Part shown: piece after piece, positions 7,482 to 15,901 of the stretch | Layout: the number at the start of each line of letters is the position of its first letter | How positions within the stretch are numbered: the stretch's first letter is position 1 | From: JANMMJ01 sp964543235 | GTDB taxonomy: Bacteria; Pseudomonadota; Alphaproteobacteria; Rhizobiales; Aestuariivirgaceae | Assembly (NCBI GenBank): GCA_964543235.1 | Contig: CAZIXE010000005.1 | Location: 32,471 to 96,470, forward strand | Reading direction: 5' to 3' | Length of the DNA: 64,000 nucleotides | Made by a program: the position numbers and the translations under genes | The notes under the pieces: generated by a model | Seen by the model: only the letters and a program-made list of their open reading frames with translations | Databases searched by the model: none | Told to the model about the DNA's origin: nothing

Positions 7482-10076
7482 GTGACGACCGAACGCTATA
7501 ACCCGAGGGAGGCCGAGCCGTATTGGCAGAAGGTCTGGGAGGAGCGCAAGTGCTTTGAAGCCAGGGAGGAATCCGGGCGGCGCAAATATTACGTCCTCGA
7601 AATGTTTCCTTATCCTTCGGGACGCATTCACATGGGCCATGTCCGCAACTACACCATGGGCGACGTCGTCGCCCGCTACATGCGTGCCCGCGGTTACAAT
7701 GTCCTGCATCCCATGGGCTGGGACGCTTTCGGCATGCCGGCCGAGAATGCCGCCATCGAACGCGGTGTTCACCCGCGCGCCTGGACCTATGAGAACATCG
7801 CCACGATGCGCCGTCAGCTCAAGTCCATGGGCTTGTCGCTCGACTGGAGCCGGGAAATCGCCACCTGTGACCCCTCCTACTACCGGCATGAACAGGAGAT
7901 GTTCATCGACTTCATGGCGGCCGGCCTCGTCGAGCGCAAGGTCTCCATGGTCAACTGGGATCCGGTCGATATGACTGTGCTGGCCAACGAGCAGGTTATC
8001 GATGGCCGCGGCTGGCGTTCGGGTGCGCTGGTTGAGAAGCGCGAGCTAGCACAGTGGTTCCTGAAGATTACGGCCTGCGCCGAAGAACTTCTGTCGGCCC
8101 TCGATCAGCTCACTCATTGGCCCGAAAAGGTGCGCCTCATGCAGCGCAACTGGATCGGCCGGTCCGAGGGCTTGCGCTTTTCGTTCGATCTCGAGGATGA
8201 GGCCGGCAATCTCCTGGCCGACCGCCTGACGGTCTTCACGACCCGCCACGACACGTTGTTCGGCGCAAGCTTCTGCGCGCTGTCCCCCGATCACGACCTG
8301 GTCAGGCGCTACGCTGAGACCGACACCGGCCTTCAGGCCTTCCGCCGCGAATGCGCGGCCCTCGGCACCAGCGAGGAAAGCATCGAGCGCGCCGAGAAGA
8401 AAGGCTATCGGCTCCCGGTCTACGCCCGCCATCCCTTTCGCAACGGCCTTCGGCTACCCCTTTATGCCGCGAACTTCGTGCTGATGGGGTATGGCGAGGG
8501 GGCCATCTTTGGCTGCCCAGGCCATGACCAGCGCGACTTTGAGTTTGCCACGAAGTATGGCCTGGCGATCATACCCGTGGTAGTGCCAAAAGGAACGGAT
8601 CCGAATCGGATTGACATCTCTTCCGGACCATACCTCGAGAAAGATGAGTCCGAGGCCGTAATGATCAATTCCGGCTTCCTCGATGGCCTGTCCGTCGATG
8701 CCGCAAAGGAGGAGGTGGCGAGCCGTCTCGTGGCGCAGGGCCGCGCTGAACGTAAGGTGAATTTCCGCCTGCGCGACTGGGGAGTTTCCCGCCAGCGTTA
8801 TTGGGGATGTCCGATTCCGGTGATCCATTGCGAGGCGTGCGGCATCGTGCCGGTGCCGAAGAAGGACCTGCCTGTTACCCTCCCCGAGGATGTCAGTTTC
8901 GACCGGCCCGGCAATCCACTCGACCATCATCCGACCTGGAAACATGTGCCCTGCCCCTCCTGCGGCAGACCGGCACGCCGCGAAACCGACACCTTTGACA
9001 CTTTCATCGATTCGTCCTGGTATTTCGGCCGCTTCTGCTCACCGCACGCCGATGTGCCGGTCGACCGTGAAGCAGCCCGCTACTGGATGCCGGTAGACCA
9101 GTATATCGGTGGCGTCGAACACGCGATCCTCCATCTCCTCTACTCACGCTTTTACGCCCGTGCCATGACCCGGACCGGACATTTCGACATCGAGGAGCCC
9201 TTTGCCAGCCTCTTCACCCAGGGCATGGTGGTACACGAGACCTTCCGCAACCAGGCCGGCGAATGGGTCCTTCCGGTCGAGGCGGTGCGCGCCGGTGACG
9301 GCTGGGTCCATGCCAGAACTGGTGAGCCACTGACCGTCGGCGGTATCGAGAAGATGTCGAAGTCGAAGCGCAATGTCGTCGACCCCGAGATCATTATCGA
9401 GCGCTACGGTGCCGATACCGCTCGCTGGTTCATGCTGTCGGACACACCGCCCGAGCGCGATATCGAATGGACCGAGGCGGGTGTCGAGGGCGCCTGGCGT
9501 TTCACGCAGCGGGTCTGGCGCCTCGTGAACGATGCCGCCGCCGCTGTGGCCAACAGCTCGGACGGAGGATCGCCGGCTGTCCGGGAACTGCGCCAGTGGA
9601 CGCATCGCACCATCGCTGCCGTGACCGATGACATCGCCGGGCTCAGGTTCAATCGGGCCATCGCCCGCATCTACGAACTGTCGAACGCGCTAGGTGTCGC
9701 CCTGCAGGGCAGCGACCGCTCGGCCGCCATGGTCAGGGCCATGCGCGAGGCGGCATCTGCCATGGTCCAGCTGATGGCACCGATGATGCCTCACCTTGCT
9801 GAAGAGTGCTGGCGCCGGCTGGGCGGCAAGGACCTTGTTGTCGAGACTCCCTGGCCGGAGGCCGTTCCCGAGTTCGTCGTCCGGGACGAAGTCACCATCG
9901 CCGTGCAAGTGAACGGCAAGCGGCGCGATGAAATCACCCTTGCCAAGGGCTTGGCATCAGAGGAAGTTGAGGCGCGCGTGCTTGAATTGGAAAGCGTCAG
10001 GCGCGCACTGGCCGGCAGGCCGGTGCGCAAGGTGATCGTTGTTAAGGACCGGATTGCCAACGTTGTTGGGGGATAG
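7482..10076 (+). CDS. leuS: Leucyl-tRNA synthetase
   Basis: An 864-residue class I aminoacyl-tRNA synthetase that charges tRNA-Leu. The HIGH motif appears as HMGH in YPSGRIHMGHVRNY, and KMSKS appears in GIEKMSKSKRNVVDP. Between them lies the CP1 editing domain (about residues 225-420) and a zinc-like knuckle CEACGIVPVPKK / CPSCGRPARR. I chose GTG 7482 because TTERYNPREAEPYWQ is the normal family N-terminus; an in-frame codon at 7425 would add 19 unlikely residues. lptE starts 2 bases after the stop and holA follows, a standard alphaproteobacterial operon. Confidence 0.97.
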   Translation: MTTERYNPREAEPYWQKVWEERKCFEAREESGRRKYYVLEMFPYPSGRIHMGHVRNYTMGDVVARYMRARGYNVLHPMGWDAFGMPAENAAIERGVHPRAWTYENIATMRRQLKSMGLSLDWSREIATCDPSYYRHEQEMFIDFMAAGLVERKVSMVNWDPVDMTVLANEQVIDGRGWRSGALVEKRELAQWFLKITACAEELLSALDQLTHWPEKVRLMQRNWIGRSEGLRFSFDLEDEAGNLLADRLTVFTTRHDTLFGASFCALSPDHDLVRRYAETDTGLQAFRRECAALGTSEESIERAEKKGYRLPVYARHPFRNGLRLPLYAANFVLMGYGEGAIFGCPGHDQRDFEFATKYGLAIIPVVVPKGTDPNRIDISSGPYLEKDESEAVMINSGFLDGLSVDAAKEEVASRLVAQGRAERKVNFRLRDWGVSRQRYWGCPIPVIHCEACGIVPVPKKDLPVTLPEDVSFDRPGNPLDHHPTWKHVPCPSCGRPARRETDTFDTFIDSSWYFGRFCSPHADVPVDREAARYWMPVDQYIGGVEHAILHLLYSRFYARAMTRTGHFDIEEPFASLFTQGMVVHETFRNQAGEWVLPVEAVRAGDGWVHARTGEPLTVGGIEKMSKSKRNVVDPEIIIERYGADTARWFMLSDTPPERDIEWTEAGVEGAWRFTQRVWRLVNDAAAAVANSSDGGSPAVRELRQWTHRTIAAVTDDIAGLRFNRAIARIYELSNALGVALQGSDRSAAMVRAMREAASAMVQLMAPMMPHLAEECWRRLGGKDLVVETPWPEAVPEFVVRDEVTIAVQVNGKRRDEITLAKGLASEEVEARVLELESVRRALAGRPVRKVIVVKDRIANVVGG

Positions 10077-10078
10077 TC

Positions 10079-10585
10079 ATGCGGCCGCCGCTTCCTGCGA
10101 TTCTGGTTGCCTCCATCCTGCTCCTTGGGTTGCCGGGATGCGGCATGCGGCCACTCTACGCCACCAATGATGAAGGACAGGCGGTCGGTAGCGAGCTCGC
10201 AGCCATTGCCATTCCACCAGCCGACAACCGGCTGGGTCAGATCATTCGCAATGACCTATTGTCGGCAATGCGGCCCGCTGGTCGTGCCGAACCGGACCGC
10301 TACTCGTTAGAACTCCTCACCACGACGCGAGAGGACCATGCCGCCAAGCTCAACAATCTCGGCGCTGACCGGCGGACGGTGGTCGTCAATGTCAGTTACC
10401 GCCTGGTCGACAAGGCCTCCGGTCGGCCTGTCGATCAGGGCAAGACATTCTCGCAGGTCTCCTATGACGAGACCGGCCAATCCTTTGCAGACCTGCGCGC
10501 CAGGGACAATGCCTATGAGCGCGCCGCCCATGAGATCAGCCAGGACATCCGCTCCCGGCTGGCGGCTCACTTTGCCTCTGGCTGA
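10079..10585 (+). CDS. lptE: LPS-assembly lipoprotein LptE
   Basis: A 168-residue outer-membrane lipoprotein that plugs the LptD barrel and helps insert lipopolysaccharide. The signal peptide ends in the lipobox LPGC, with the lipidated Cys at residue 21, followed by GMRPLY, a common sequence in alphaproteobacterial LptE. The rest is poorly conserved, as usual. Its position between leuS and holA is the same as in many Proteobacteria and is the strongest support. It starts 2 bases after the leuS stop. Confidence 0.87.
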   Translation: MRPPLPAILVASILLLGLPGCGMRPLYATNDEGQAVGSELAAIAIPPADNRLGQIIRNDLLSAMRPAGRAEPDRYSLELLTTTREDHAAKLNNLGADRRTVVVNVSYRLVDKASGRPVDQGKTFSQVSYDETGQSFADLRARDNAYERAAHEISQDIRSRLAAHFASG

Positions 10586-10597
10586 GGTGCGGGTTTC

Positions 10598-11638
10598 GTG
10601 GCAGTCGTCAAGGGCGCGGCGATCGAAGGCTTCTTGAAGCAGCCACCGGCCGCGGCAGCCGCGGTGCTCCTGTATGGCTCTGACAGCGGTCTTGTCCGCG
10701 AGCGGGCCCAACGCCTCGTCAGGGCAGTTGCCGGAAGCCTCGATGATCCCTTCACGGTGGTGCGCCTGGAAGAAGCGAATCTGGCCGCCGATCCCGGCCG
10801 TCTGGCCGATGAATTCAATGCCATTGCGATGCTGGGTGGGCGCCGCGCCGTCTGGGTCACGGAAGCCGACAAGGCTTTCCTGAAGGCTGTTGAACCGCTG
10901 CTGGAGTCGCCTGCTGCCGGCAATCTGATAATCGCCGAATCCGGCAATCTCGCGAAGACCTCACCGCTGCGCTCGCTCATCGAGAGAGCGCCTTCTGCCT
11001 ATGCCATTGCTGCCTACGAGGACACCGAGGAAGATCTCCGCAGCCTCATCGCCGCTGAACTCGCTGTGACCGGTGTGCAGATCGACCCCGACGCTGAAAA
11101 GCTGCTTGTCAGTTTATTGTCCGGCGATCGCCAGCTGTCGCGATCCGAGCTTGGCAAACTGGCGGTCTATGGCATCGGCCGTTCAGTCCTGACGATTGCC
11201 GACATCGAGGCGGTATGCGGTGATGTCGCCGCGAGGTCGATTGACGATGTGATCGACGCAGTTTTCGAGGGTGACCTGGAAGCCTGCGACAAGGCCTACG
11301 CCCGCGTGATCGATTCCGGCGCCACTGCATCGGCTGTTCTGACCATGATGGCCATGCACATTGCCCGCCTCCAGCAGTTGCGCATTGAGATCGACGCCGG
11401 CAAATCGCCGGAAGAGGCCGTGCGTGCGGCAAGACCGCCCATCTTCTTCAAGAAGGCGGGCGGAGTGGTGAGGCAGCTGCGGCTTTGGGATATCGACGCT
11501 CTCGTCGCGGCGGGAGCGTCGGTGGCCCAGGCGACGCGAGCCTCCCGCTCGGGATCGGAACTCGATGAGGCGATAACCGGCCGCACGCTCCTGGCCCTCG
11601 CTCGCACGGCGCGGCAGACCCGCTTGGGCCGTTACTGA
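10598..11638 (+). CDS. holA: DNA polymerase III subunit delta
   Basis: A 346-residue clamp-loader subunit that opens the beta sliding clamp. The sequence has the delta pattern: AAVLLYGSDSGLVRERA at the start, FNAIAMLGGRRAVWV, SGNLAKTSPLRSLIE in the AAA-like domain, and a helical C-terminal collar. The start is GTG 10598, 12 bases after lptE. The gene ends 16 bases before the convergent parB stop. Confidence 0.93.
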   Translation: MAVVKGAAIEGFLKQPPAAAAAVLLYGSDSGLVRERAQRLVRAVAGSLDDPFTVVRLEEANLAADPGRLADEFNAIAMLGGRRAVWVTEADKAFLKAVEPLLESPAAGNLIIAESGNLAKTSPLRSLIERAPSAYAIAAYEDTEEDLRSLIAAELAVTGVQIDPDAEKLLVSLLSGDRQLSRSELGKLAVYGIGRSVLTIADIEAVCGDVAARSIDDVIDAVFEGDLEACDKAYARVIDSGATASAVLTMMAMHIARLQQLRIEIDAGKSPEEAVRAARPPIFFKKAGGVVRQLRLWDIDALVAAGASVAQATRASRSGSELDEAITGRTLLALARTARQTRLGRY

Positions 11639-11654
11639 TCCTGGACCGGGGCCA

Positions 11655-12530
11655 TTATTGCGGGCGCGATTTCAGCCGGGCGCAGACATCATCGAGCTGC
11701 TCGAGCGTCGCATAGCGGATGGTCACGGTGCCGCCTGCCTTGCCCTTGTCCGAGATGCCGACAGTAAGCCCGAGGGCCTCGGAAATCTCGCGTTCAAGTG
11801 CCCGCGTGTCGGCGCTCTTTTCGCGGACGTGGCGTGTCCCTGCTGCAGCGCCCGCCAAACTGTGTCGGCGCGAGAGTTCTTCGGCATCCCTGACCGTCAT
11901 GCCGAGCTTGATGATTTGCTGTGCGAGCTCTTCCGGCCGTTCGGTGGCCACCAGTGCGCGTGCATGGCCTGCCGTGAGCGTACCACTCTCGATATGCTGG
12001 CGCACTGTTTCCGGAAGCGACAGCAGGCGCAGCGTATTCGAGATGTGGCTGCGGCTCTTGCCAACTGATTCGGCCAGCTGGTTCTGCGTATAGCCGAACT
12101 GCTCCATCAGCTGGGCGTAGCCGCGCGCCTCTTCAATGGCGTTGAGGTCCGAGCGCTGGATGTTCTCGATGAGAGCGATTTCCAGCGCTTCGCCATCGCT
12201 GAGCTCGCGGATGATGACGGGAACCTCGTGAATGCCGGCACGCTGCGCCGCCCGCCAGCGGCGTTCGCCCGCTACGATCTCGTACTCGCCGTCGCCGCGC
12301 TGGCGCACGACCAGGGGCTGCAGCAGACCCTTTTCGCGGATCGACCGGGCCAGGTCATCGAGCTCGTCATCCTTGAAATGCTTGCGCGGGTTGTTTGGGT
12401 TGGCGTGCAGGAGTTCGATGGGCATGTGCCTGAGGCTGCGCGTATCCTGGATCACCGCTTCCTCGGTCGTGTCGTCGCCGATCAGCGCGGCCAGCCCGCG
12501 CCCCAGCCTGCGTTTCTGCGCTTGCATCAT
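11655..12530 (-). CDS. parB: Chromosome partitioning protein ParB
   Basis: A 291-residue CTP-dependent DNA clamp that loads at parS and spreads for origin segregation. Seen features: N-terminal RRLGRGLAALIGDD, the CTP-binding/nuclease-like domain with GERRWRAAQRAG, the helix-turn-helix NQLAESVGKSRSHISNTLRL, and a C-terminal dimerisation domain (GTVTIRYATLEQLDDVC). I chose ATG 12530, which is preceded by GAGGG; TTG 12542 is less likely. It lies 18 bases after parA in the same operon. Two parS sites are at 13918 and 15878. Confidence 0.96.
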   Translation of the reverse strand: MMQAQKRRLGRGLAALIGDDTTEEAVIQDTRSLRHMPIELLHANPNNPRKHFKDDELDDLARSIREKGLLQPLVVRQRGDGEYEIVAGERRWRAAQRAGIHEVPVIIRELSDGEALEIALIENIQRSDLNAIEEARGYAQLMEQFGYTQNQLAESVGKSRSHISNTLRLLSLPETVRQHIESGTLTAGHARALVATERPEELAQQIIKLGMTVRDAEELSRRHSLAGAAAGTRHVREKSADTRALEREISEALGLTVGISDKGKAGGTVTIRYATLEQLDDVCARLKSRPQ

Positions 12531-12548
12531 GTTTGCCCTCAACCTGCT

Positions 12549-13364
12549 TCACGCCGCGCGCAGTTCGCGTTCGCGGCGGATGATCTCTGATGCCAGCCGG
12601 ATATAGGCCTGCGAACCGGTGCAGGCATTGTCATAGAGCAACACCGGCTTGCCATGTGACGGCGCTTCCGAAACCCGCACATTGCGCGGGATCACAGTCT
12701 GGTAGACCTTTTCACCAAGCACCGAGCGGACATCCTGAGCCACTTGTTCCGACAGCGAGTTGCGGCGGTCGAACATGGTTAGCACCACGCCCTGGATCGA
12801 CAGCCGCGGATTGAGCGTCGTCCGCACCCGCTCGACGGTCTTGAGCAGCTGGCTGAGACCTTCAAGGGCAAAGAACTCGCACTGCAGCGGCACCAGGACA
12901 GCGTCTGCTGCGGACAGGGCATTGATGGTGAGCAGGTTCAGTGACGGTGGACAGTCCGCAATGATATAGCTGTAAGCTTCTGGGCCTGACTGCACTTGCC
13001 GGATCGCCTCCGCCAGCCGGTGGGTCTTCCGTTCGATGCTGGCAAGCTCCAGTTCGGCCCCCAGCAGATCCATGGTCGATGGGGCACAATGCAGCCGCGG
13101 GATGCCGGAATCGACAATGACATCTTTCAGCGACGCCTCGCCCATCAGCACATGATAAGTCGATTTCTGGTGGGCGCGCCGCTGGATGCCAAGGCCGGTG
13201 CTGGCATTGCCCTGCGGATCGAGATCGATGATCAGCACCTGCTCACCAATCGCCGCCAGCGCGGTTCCGAGATTGATGGCCGTGGTGGTCTTGCCGACCC
13301 CGCCCTTCTGATTGGCAATGGCCAGAATGCGGGGTCCAGCCTGTAAATGTTGGGCGTTATACAC
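12549..13364 (-). CDS. parA: Chromosome partitioning ATPase ParA (Soj)
   Basis: A 271-residue deviant Walker ATPase that moves ParB-parS complexes over the nucleoid. It has the P-loop KGGVGKTTT (about residues 20-28), LIIDLDPQGNAS and IIADCPPSLN. The start is GTG 13364: it has an almost ideal AAGGAGG (13371-13377) six bases upstream and gives a normal ParA N-terminus. An ATG upstream at 13418 lies deep in rsmG and has no such site. The GTG overlaps the end of rsmG by 8 bases, so the two are translationally coupled. Confidence 0.95.
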   Translation of the reverse strand: MYNAQHLQAGPRILAIANQKGGVGKTTTAINLGTALAAIGEQVLIIDLDPQGNASTGLGIQRRAHQKSTYHVLMGEASLKDVIVDSGIPRLHCAPSTMDLLGAELELASIERKTHRLAEAIRQVQSGPEAYSYIIADCPPSLNLLTINALSAADAVLVPLQCEFFALEGLSQLLKTVERVRTTLNPRLSIQGVVLTMFDRRNSLSEQVAQDVRSVLGEKVYQTVIPRNVRVSEAPSHGKPVLLYDNACTGSQAYIRLASEIIRRERELRAA

Positions 13365-13965
13365 GCTCAACCTCCTTGAGAACCAGCACGGTCCCCCGAG
13401 GGTCCGTAACACTGGCATGTTTCTGAACTTGCATCTTCCAATATTTGGTAGACTCGGTCAATTCGGCCTCAACATCTTGTCCCTTGAGAAATAGCCCTGT
13501 TGCACCCTTGGCAAGCAACGGATAGGCAAGCTCAAGCAGCTTGGGGAGCGGCGCGAGAGCCCGGGCCGTCACCACATCGGCCCTCAGATGTAGCGCCAAT
13601 TCCTCGATTCGGCCATGCATGACACGGGCCTTCGCCCCCGTCCGCCGGATGACGTCCGCAAGGAACGCCGCCTTCTTGGTGCTGCTCTCGATCAGCACGG
13701 TCTCAATGCCGGTTGCAATTGCTAGAACGAGGCCCGGAAAGCCCGCGCCGCTGCCCAGATCCACGATTTTTGTGCAGGTGGCCGGAATCAGGTGCTGCAA
13801 CTGCAGCGAGTCGGCTATGTGCCGCCCCCAGATGTCTTCGACGGTGCCGGGCGCGATCAGATTGATCCGCCGGTTCCACTTCCTGACCAGTTCCGCATGG
13901 GCCTCGAGCCGGTCCAATGATTCACGTGAAACATTGAACCGGGCGGCAACCTCTTCGCGGCCCAT
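13357..13965 (-). CDS. rsmG: 16S rRNA (guanine-527-N7)-methyltransferase RsmG (GidB)
   Basis: A 202-residue SAM-dependent methyltransferase that modifies G527 of 16S rRNA; loss gives low-level streptomycin resistance in other bacteria. It has the SAM motif KIVDLGSGAGFPGLVLA and RKWNRRINLIAPGT. ATG 13965 overlaps the mnmG stop (TGATG arrangement, 1 base). A parS-like site lies within its first codons (13918-13933). Confidence 0.95.
   Translation of the reverse strand: MGREEVAARFNVSRESLDRLEAHAELVRKWNRRINLIAPGTVEDIWGRHIADSLQLQHLIPATCTKIVDLGSGAGFPGLVLAIATGIETVLIESSTKKAAFLADVIRRTGAKARVMHGRIEELALHLRADVVTARALAPLPKLLELAYPLLAKGATGLFLKGQDVEAELTESTKYWKMQVQKHASVTDPRGTVLVLKEVERV
13371..13377 (-). promoter_or_regulatory. 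Strong ribosome binding site deciding the parA start
   Basis: The minus-strand AAGGAGG lies inside the last codons of rsmG, six bases before GTG 13364. It fixes the parA start inside rsmG. Confidence 0.8.
13918..13933. other. parS centromere site inside rsmG
   Basis: TGATTCACGTGAAACA matches the universal ParB site TGTTTCACGTGAAACA at 15 of 16 positions. It lies in the 5' part of rsmG, about 1.4 kb from parB. Confidence 0.75.
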
Positions 13966-15830
13966 CAGGCACTCTTGGCGAGTTCCCGCCGCCGCACATA
14001 ACCAAGCAGCTGGGCAAGCGCGGCCGGTGTCACTCCGTCGATGCGTGCGGCCTGGCCCAGTGTAGCCGGCCGCACCCGCGAGAGTTTTTGCCGAACTTCG
14101 GTAGACAGGCTCGGAACCTGGAGATAGTCGATCTCCGCCGGCAGCCGCAGTGCCTCGTCCCGCCTGAGGGCGATGACGTCGGCTTCCTGGCGCCCGAGAT
14201 AGCCGGCATAAAGGGCCTCGGCCTCAAGCGTCTCCCGCGCATATCGCGGAAGGCTGGTAAAGACCGGCCATATCGCCGCGACACCGTCCAGTCCGATTTC
14301 AGGGAGCGCGATGAGCTCGAGGGCCGTGCGCCGCCGGCCGTCCTGATTGACCTTGAGCCCGAGCCGCTGCGCCTCGCCGCTGGTCAGCGCATGGCTGTTG
14401 GCCAGGGCCCGGGCCCTGGCGATTTCCGCCATCCGTGCCTCATACGCCCGCTGCCGGGTCTCCCCGACAATGCCGCAAGCCATGCCCAGCGGCGTTAGCC
14501 GCTCGTCGGCATTGTCGGCCCTCAGGCTGAGCCGGTACTCAGCCCGCGAGGTGAACATGCGGTAGGGCTCGGAAACACCCCGTGTGACCAGGTCGTCGAT
14601 GAGCACCCCGAGATAACCCGTCGCCCGGTCGAAAATGACAGGCGCCAGCCCGGCGGCCCAGCGGCTGGCATTGAGCCCAGCGGCAAGACCTTGTGCCGCC
14701 GCCTCCTCATAGCCGGTAGTCCCATTGATCTGCCCGGCCAGATACAACCCTTCCAGGCTCTTGACGGCCAGCGTGGCGTCGAGCTCGGTTGGATCGATGA
14801 AGTCATACTCAATGGCATACCCCGGCCGCAGCACATGCGCCGCCTCGAGTCCCGGAATGGTGCGAAGAAACGCCAACTGGACATCTTCAGGCAGCGATGT
14901 CGACAGCCCGTTGGGATAGATCGTGTCGTCGTCTAGCCCTTCCGGTTCGAGAAAGATCTGGTGCTGTGACTTGTCGCGGAAGCGATGGATCTTGTCTTCG
15001 ATCGACGGGCAGTAGCGCGGGCCCGTTCCTTCGATCTGCCCAGAATACATTGACGAGCGGTGAAGGTTCTCGGCGATCAGCCGATGTGTCGCCGGCGTCG
15101 TCGTGGTGATATGGCACGAGACCTGTCGCGTCGCGATCCGGTCGGTAAGCAGGGAGAAGGGCACCGGATCGCTGTCGCCAGGCTGCTCTTCCAACCGATC
15201 CCAGTCGATTGTCGTGCCGAGCAGCCGTGCCGGCGTTCCGGTCTTGAGCCGGCCGCGCCTGAGCCCGAGCTCCGCAATCTGCGCGGCCAGCGCCAGCGAT
15301 GGCCGATCGCCCGCGCGGCCAGCCGGGATCGTCTTCTCGCCGATATGGATCAGCCCGTTGAGGAACGTGCCGGTCGTCAGCACTAGCGCGCTGCAAGTGA
15401 AGACCCGCCCGTCCTCGCTTTCAACACCTGTCACCCGGCGGCCCTCCAGCCGTAGCGCGCCGGCTGCGCCTTCGATGACGGTGAGATTGCTCTGGCCGCG
15501 GATCGCCGCTTGCATCGCTTCGCGATAGAGCTTGCGGTCCGCTTGGGCCCGCGGGCCACGTACCGCTGGCCCCTTGGATCTGTTCAGCATCCGGAACTGG
15601 ATCCCGGCGGCATCTGCCACGCGGCCCATGAGCCCGTCCAGCGCATCGACCTCGCGCACCAGGTGGCCTTTGCCCAGTCCACCGATGGCGGGGTTGCAGG
15701 ACATCTCACCGACCGTCTCGAAACGGTGTGTCAGCAGCGCCGTACGGGCGCCGGTTCGCGCGGCGGCGGCGGCCGCTTCGGTACCGGCATGGCCACCGCC
15801 AATCACGATCACATCGAAAAACATTTTCAT
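13965..15830 (-). CDS. mnmG: tRNA uridine-5-carboxymethylaminomethyl modification enzyme MnmG (GidA)
   Basis: A 621-residue FAD protein that works with MnmE to modify U34 of certain tRNAs. Seen: the Rossmann motif DVIVIGGGHAGTEAA at the N-terminus, SCNPAIGGLGKGHLVREVDA, GTFLNGLIHIG, the FAD motif GLYLAGQINGTTGYEEAAAQ and the C-terminal MnmE/tRNA-binding helical domain. The length fits the family. ATG 15830 gives MKMFFDVIVIGGG. mnmE lies 71 bases upstream, with a parS site in the gap. Confidence 0.97.
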   Translation of the reverse strand: MKMFFDVIVIGGGHAGTEAAAAAARTGARTALLTHRFETVGEMSCNPAIGGLGKGHLVREVDALDGLMGRVADAAGIQFRMLNRSKGPAVRGPRAQADRKLYREAMQAAIRGQSNLTVIEGAAGALRLEGRRVTGVESEDGRVFTCSALVLTTGTFLNGLIHIGEKTIPAGRAGDRPSLALAAQIAELGLRRGRLKTGTPARLLGTTIDWDRLEEQPGDSDPVPFSLLTDRIATRQVSCHITTTTPATHRLIAENLHRSSMYSGQIEGTGPRYCPSIEDKIHRFRDKSQHQIFLEPEGLDDDTIYPNGLSTSLPEDVQLAFLRTIPGLEAAHVLRPGYAIEYDFIDPTELDATLAVKSLEGLYLAGQINGTTGYEEAAAQGLAAGLNASRWAAGLAPVIFDRATGYLGVLIDDLVTRGVSEPYRMFTSRAEYRLSLRADNADERLTPLGMACGIVGETRQRAYEARMAEIARARALANSHALTSGEAQRLGLKVNQDGRRRTALELIALPEIGLDGVAAIWPVFTSLPRYARETLEAEALYAGYLGRQEADVIALRRDEALRLPAEIDYLQVPSLSTEVRQKLSRVRPATLGQAARIDGVTPAALAQLLGYVRRRELAKSA

Positions 15831-15877
15831 GGCCGCTCTCTAGACCAGGCAGGCGGCGCGGTCAAAACTGCCGGCAA

Positions 15878-15893
15878 GGTTTCACGTGAAACA
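15878..15893. other. parS centromere site between mnmE and mnmG
   Basis: GGTTTCACGTGAAACA contains a perfect 14-base palindrome (15879-15892) and matches the 16-base ParB consensus at 15 positions. It occupies the short mnmE-mnmG gap, about 6.5 kb from the predicted oriC. Confidence 0.85.
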
Positions 15894-15901
15894 GGTTAAC
15901 G

